This document shows positions 61,762 to 64,000 of a stretch of DNA of 64,000 bases, piece after piece. The stretch comes from Firmicutes bacterium TM09-10 (GTDB lineage Bacteria > Bacillota > Clostridia > Lachnospirales > Lachnospiraceae), in assembly GCA_003481005.1 (NCBI GenBank), contig QUKC01000015.1, positions 27,314 to 91,313 on the forward strand. The letters are read 5' to 3'. A program made the position numbers and the translations under genes. Below the pieces are notes generated by a model. It ran no database searches. It worked only from the letters and a program-made list of their open reading frames with translations, and had not been told where the DNA came from. Every line of letters starts with the position of its first letter. The first letter of the stretch is position 1.

Positions 61762-63342
61762 TTAAAGTTCCATATCCTGTTGTCTGTGTTTCGCCTGTGC
61801 CGGGGCGGTTCTTTGAGCCTTTTTCTCGTCTGCCTTATCCTGTAAGACTTCTTTGATGGGCTGCTTCTTGGGCGGCTCTTTGCTTTCCTCTGTGCCGGGT
61901 GTGGCTTTCCGTACCCAGTATCGGATGTCCCGCAGTTTCTTCAAATCAGCCTGTACCTCAGTCAGCGGTGTTTTCAGGGCTGCAATTTCTTCCAGAAGCG
62001 TTTCCTGCTCCTCTTGCAGCTTTTTTTGGGTACTGTCCTTATCGTCCGGGTGCTTGGCAAGGTAGGCGGTGGCTTTCGCATACCGGGCAACCTCCGGGTG
62101 TTCCTGTTTGAATTTCTCCTTTGTTTTCTTAAAAAATATCTTCTGGTACTTCTCATAGACAGGCTTACATTCCTTGCAGTCTGTCCGGCTGGCAAGAATC
62201 CCGTCAATCACTTTGCTGCGGGCTTCCTTTGGCTTCATCTGATTGCGGTAATCTGCGGCTGATTTCCCGGAAGATTCCAGAAATGCTTCTAAGTCCTCCA
62301 CAGTGGAAAGCCCCTTTTGCCGGAGATAGGATAGGGCTTCGCTGACTGCCTTTAAGTCCTGTGAAGTCCCCCGGTTCTGTCCAGCCCTTGTCCAGTCCTT
62401 CCGTTCTTCCTTTCGTATCTCCATATACTTCATCAGCAGATTGGGAAGAAGTGTCGCTTCCTCCGCCGCCTTTTGTGCAAGCAGTTCTTTCCGTTTTTCG
62501 CCCAGCTCGGTAATCCAGCCTTTGAGGTTTTGGATAAGCTGCCGGATGGACTTCATCAGGCGGTTGGCGGCTCTGATTTCCCTGTTTAGGTTGCCGATAT
62601 TCGTCTGGATTCCACGCTTTTCCATCTGGCGGACAGCAGCCCCCTCATGGACAGTAGGGACTATATCAAGCCCCTGTCTGGCATAGGAACGCAAGTCCAC
62701 ACGCTCCGGGCGGTCATTGGCTTCCAGATAGCGGTTCTGGATGACCTCCCATTCATGCCGCCAGATTTCACAATACTTCTGGTCGTTCCAGTCAACCGTA
62801 TCCTCCTTGTGGCTTTTCCATCTGCCGGACGGAAGTTTGATCCGTTCCCCATTCTCGTCAAGGTCATAAACCTTGCGGCTCTTGGGAAGCCATTTCCCAT
62901 GCTCATCCATTGCCCGCATAGTCAGCAGGACATGGGCGTGGGGATTGTGTCCCGGCGGATTGGGGTCATGAATTGCAAAATCAGCAATCATGCCTTTGGA
63001 AACAAACTGCTGTTCACAAAACTCCCGGACAAGGACAGCATACAGGTCGGGTGGTATCTCTCTGGGGATGGTAAGCACCCACCGCCTTGCAAGCTGGGAG
63101 TTCCATTGCTTTTCCACCGCTTCGGCGGCGTTCCATAAGGTATTGCGGTCTGCATACTCCGGCGGGGCATTTGCCGGGAGCAGGATTTCATTGTGGACGA
63201 TACCACGCTTTTCCGGGTAGTGCTTCACTTTCTGGTCGTATTCACAGAACAGCTTTTCACCGCTCTGGTAGGCAGCGGCGGCAACCGCAGACTGCTGTTG
63301 GCTTCGCTGCACAATCGAGATTTCGTTGTGTGGACAGGGCAT
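61762..63342 (-). CDS. MobA/MobL-family relaxase
   Basis: 526 residues. N-terminal relaxase domain with ISIVQRSQQQSAVAAAAYQSG and the metal-binding three-His region around HNPHAHVLLTMR, then a long charged helical tail. It nicks at oriT and leads the strand into a recipient using another element's conjugation machinery. AAGGAGG lies 8 bases before the ATG. oriT is expected just upstream. Confidence 0.93.
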   Translation of the reverse strand: MPCPHNEISIVQRSQQQSAVAAAAYQSGEKLFCEYDQKVKHYPEKRGIVHNEILLPANAPPEYADRNTLWNAAEAVEKQWNSQLARRWVLTIPREIPPDLYAVLVREFCEQQFVSKGMIADFAIHDPNPPGHNPHAHVLLTMRAMDEHGKWLPKSRKVYDLDENGERIKLPSGRWKSHKEDTVDWNDQKYCEIWRHEWEVIQNRYLEANDRPERVDLRSYARQGLDIVPTVHEGAAVRQMEKRGIQTNIGNLNREIRAANRLMKSIRQLIQNLKGWITELGEKRKELLAQKAAEEATLLPNLLMKYMEIRKEERKDWTRAGQNRGTSQDLKAVSEALSYLRQKGLSTVEDLEAFLESSGKSAADYRNQMKPKEARSKVIDGILASRTDCKECKPVYEKYQKIFFKKTKEKFKQEHPEVARYAKATAYLAKHPDDKDSTQKKLQEEQETLLEEIAALKTPLTEVQADLKKLRDIRYWVRKATPGTEESKEPPKKQPIKEVLQDKADEKKAQRTAPAQAKHRQQDMEL

Positions 63343-63526
63343 TTCGTATCCCTCCTTTCTATGCTTGGTGGATGGGGTGGCGTTTTACCACCTCATTTTG
63401 GGCAGAAAAAAAGCAGGAGACCTTTTTCAGATTTCCTGCTCGGTGTGCCGCTGTGTAAGCGGCGGGTATTTAGTTGTGAAAGTTCGGGACAAGTTGACCC
63501 GATGTGTGTAGAATAACAAACTGGAT
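63343..63526. other. Intergenic region upstream of the relaxase, possible oriT
   Basis: 184 bp without a gene. It holds GGTGG/CCACC, GCCGC-TGTGTAA-GCGGC and CGGG-N9-CCCG inverted repeats, the kind of structure seen at oriT of MobA/L elements. No nick site can be identified by eye. Confidence 0.4.
63405..63440 (-). terminator. Terminator of the 73-residue gene
   Basis: AGCAGGA/TCCTGCT stem then TTTTTTT on the minus strand. Confidence 0.75.
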
Positions 63527-63748
63527 TTATTTTTCTTTACATTTTATGCCGTAATTTCCCCTACTACCATTTTCGTAGCCCCTATATATTTCATATCTTT
63601 TTCCATTTATCTCCACTTCGTCATCGTTAATAAATGTATAAGACTTACCATTTTCTTCACAATACTTTGAAATTGCTTCCATAGTTTTTGCAAGAGTTGG
63701 GTAATTGGCACTATCCTCATAAGGAACCCAAAAAGCTTTTTTAAACAT
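63527..63748 (-). CDS. Small hypothetical protein of the mobile element
   Basis: 73 residues, not recognised. It starts MFKKAFWVPYEDSANYPTL and has a central helix and a beta-rich end (YTFINDDEVEINGKRYEIYRG). AAGGAGG lies 8 bases before the ATG, and a good terminator follows, so it is probably real. Base composition is richer in A+T than the neighbouring relaxase gene, suggesting separate acquisition. Confidence 0.7.
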   Translation of the reverse strand: MFKKAFWVPYEDSANYPTLAKTMEAISKYCEENGKSYTFINDDEVEINGKRYEIYRGYENGSRGNYGIKCKEK

Positions 63749-63931
63749 ATAAAATACCTCCTTCTAATTTGTTAAGTAATCCACGAATTTTCAAATCGTT
63801 ATAAAATAATAGTATCATACAGCTTCGCAAAAATCCACTTATAACTTCAAACTTGTCGGCTGGGAACAGCTTGCAACGCAAGGTGTCCCCAGATGGCAAG
63901 TCCACAAAAGGGTAGCTGGTGGCAGCCAGCG

Positions 63932-63954
63932 CAGGGGAAGCGTAGCGTCCCCTG
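63932..63954. repeat. Hairpin in the divergent region
   Basis: CAGGGGA (63932-63938) and TCCCCTG (63948-63954), within 63749-63972, which otherwise has no clear gene. Confidence 0.6.
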
Positions 63955-63972
63955 TATGATTTGGAGCAGACC

Positions 63973-64000
63973 ATGACTGCGGAAAATCACAGCCTTCCGG
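63973..64000 (+). CDS. Possible gene start, cut by the window edge
   Basis: ATG at 63973 with GGAG 6 bases upstream and nine open codons (MTAENHSLP) before the window ends. Too short to classify. Confidence 0.35.

Larger units (their letters stand above)
57776..64000. mobile_element. Left part of an integrated mobilizable element (IME/ICE)
   Basis: Integrase, excisionase, VapE-type ATPase, CHC2 primase and MobA/MobL relaxase in one block, running out of the window. No transfer (type IV secretion) gene is seen, so within view it is a mobilizable rather than self-transmissible element. The exact left end and target duplication cannot be fixed because the right end is missing. Confidence 0.85.

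Noticed and set aside
63741..63974. 77-codon minus-strand open frame at the end
   Set aside because: No ribosome site, overlaps a structured intergenic region and the start of the 73-residue gene.

Overview
The window looks like chromosome from a Gram-positive gut anaerobe of the Clostridia, most likely Lachnospiraceae. Support: near-balanced base composition, a type III glutamine synthetase, a DUF6465 protein, the ireB-ruvX-DUF1292 and trhP-trmR-mltG neighbourhoods, a CIRCE-controlled hrcA-grpE-dnaK-dnaJ operon, a T-box leader, frequent TTG/GTG starts behind strong AGGAGG-type sites, and two tRNA genes without an encoded CCA. No species is claimed. Most genes lie on the minus strand.

Layout. 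1-7.6 kb: a glycan-use locus, transcribed leftwards as xylulokinase, DUF4867 protein, FucI/AraA-type isomerase, GH3 glycosidase and GH95 glycosidase (cut by the window edge). It faces a LacI-type regulator, and the shared upstream region holds two palindromic operators. 7.6-11.2 kb: a membrane-anchored DUF5722 glycosidase-like protein, a small membrane protein behind a structured leader, a translationally coupled pair of XRE repressors with twin operators, and tRNA-Gly. 11.4-13.8 kb: a T-box leader and a CstA-family transporter. 13.8-19.1 kb: a cell-envelope block with CtpA-type protease, M23 coiled-coil hydrolase, FtsX, FtsE and a CdaR-type regulator. 19.3-22 kb: WecG/TagA-like transferase, CvfB, acyl-ACP thioesterase and tRNA-Gln. 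22-31 kb: RNA-centred housekeeping genes (glnN, trhP/trmR wobble-uridine modification, mltG-like, ylbF, RNase J, DUF1292, ruvX, ireB, mtaB). 31.2-36 kb: a Crh-like HPr protein, thiI with its cysteine desulfurase, rsmE and prmA. 36-41.3 kb: the heat-shock operon. 41.5-46.2 kb: the DUF6465 protein with a histone-H1-like tail, then a PhoR/PhoB-type pair and a Na+/phosphate transporter behind a candidate PHO box. 46.3-57.8 kb: uppP, patatin-like lipase, aminotransferase, ROK kinase, an orphan CobS homologue, a DUF3048 lipoprotein, a MurJ/SpoVB-type flippase, an AlgJ/AlgI-type O-acetylation pair and a tyrosine phosphatase. 57.8 kb to the end: the left part of an integrated mobilizable element (integrase, excisionase, VapE-type ATPase, CHC2 primase, MobA/MobL relaxase).

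The least ordinary material is mainly non-coding. It includes a ~100-bp structured repeat present twice with a compensatory base-pair change, a 35-bp palindromic repeat present five times that often abuts stop codons, several dense hairpin clusters, the T-box on a transporter gene, and paired operators next to the regulators. Among proteins, the notable ones are the HPr paralogue without its catalytic His, the CobS homologue with altered metal-site residues, and the FucI-like/DUF4867/XylB sugar module.
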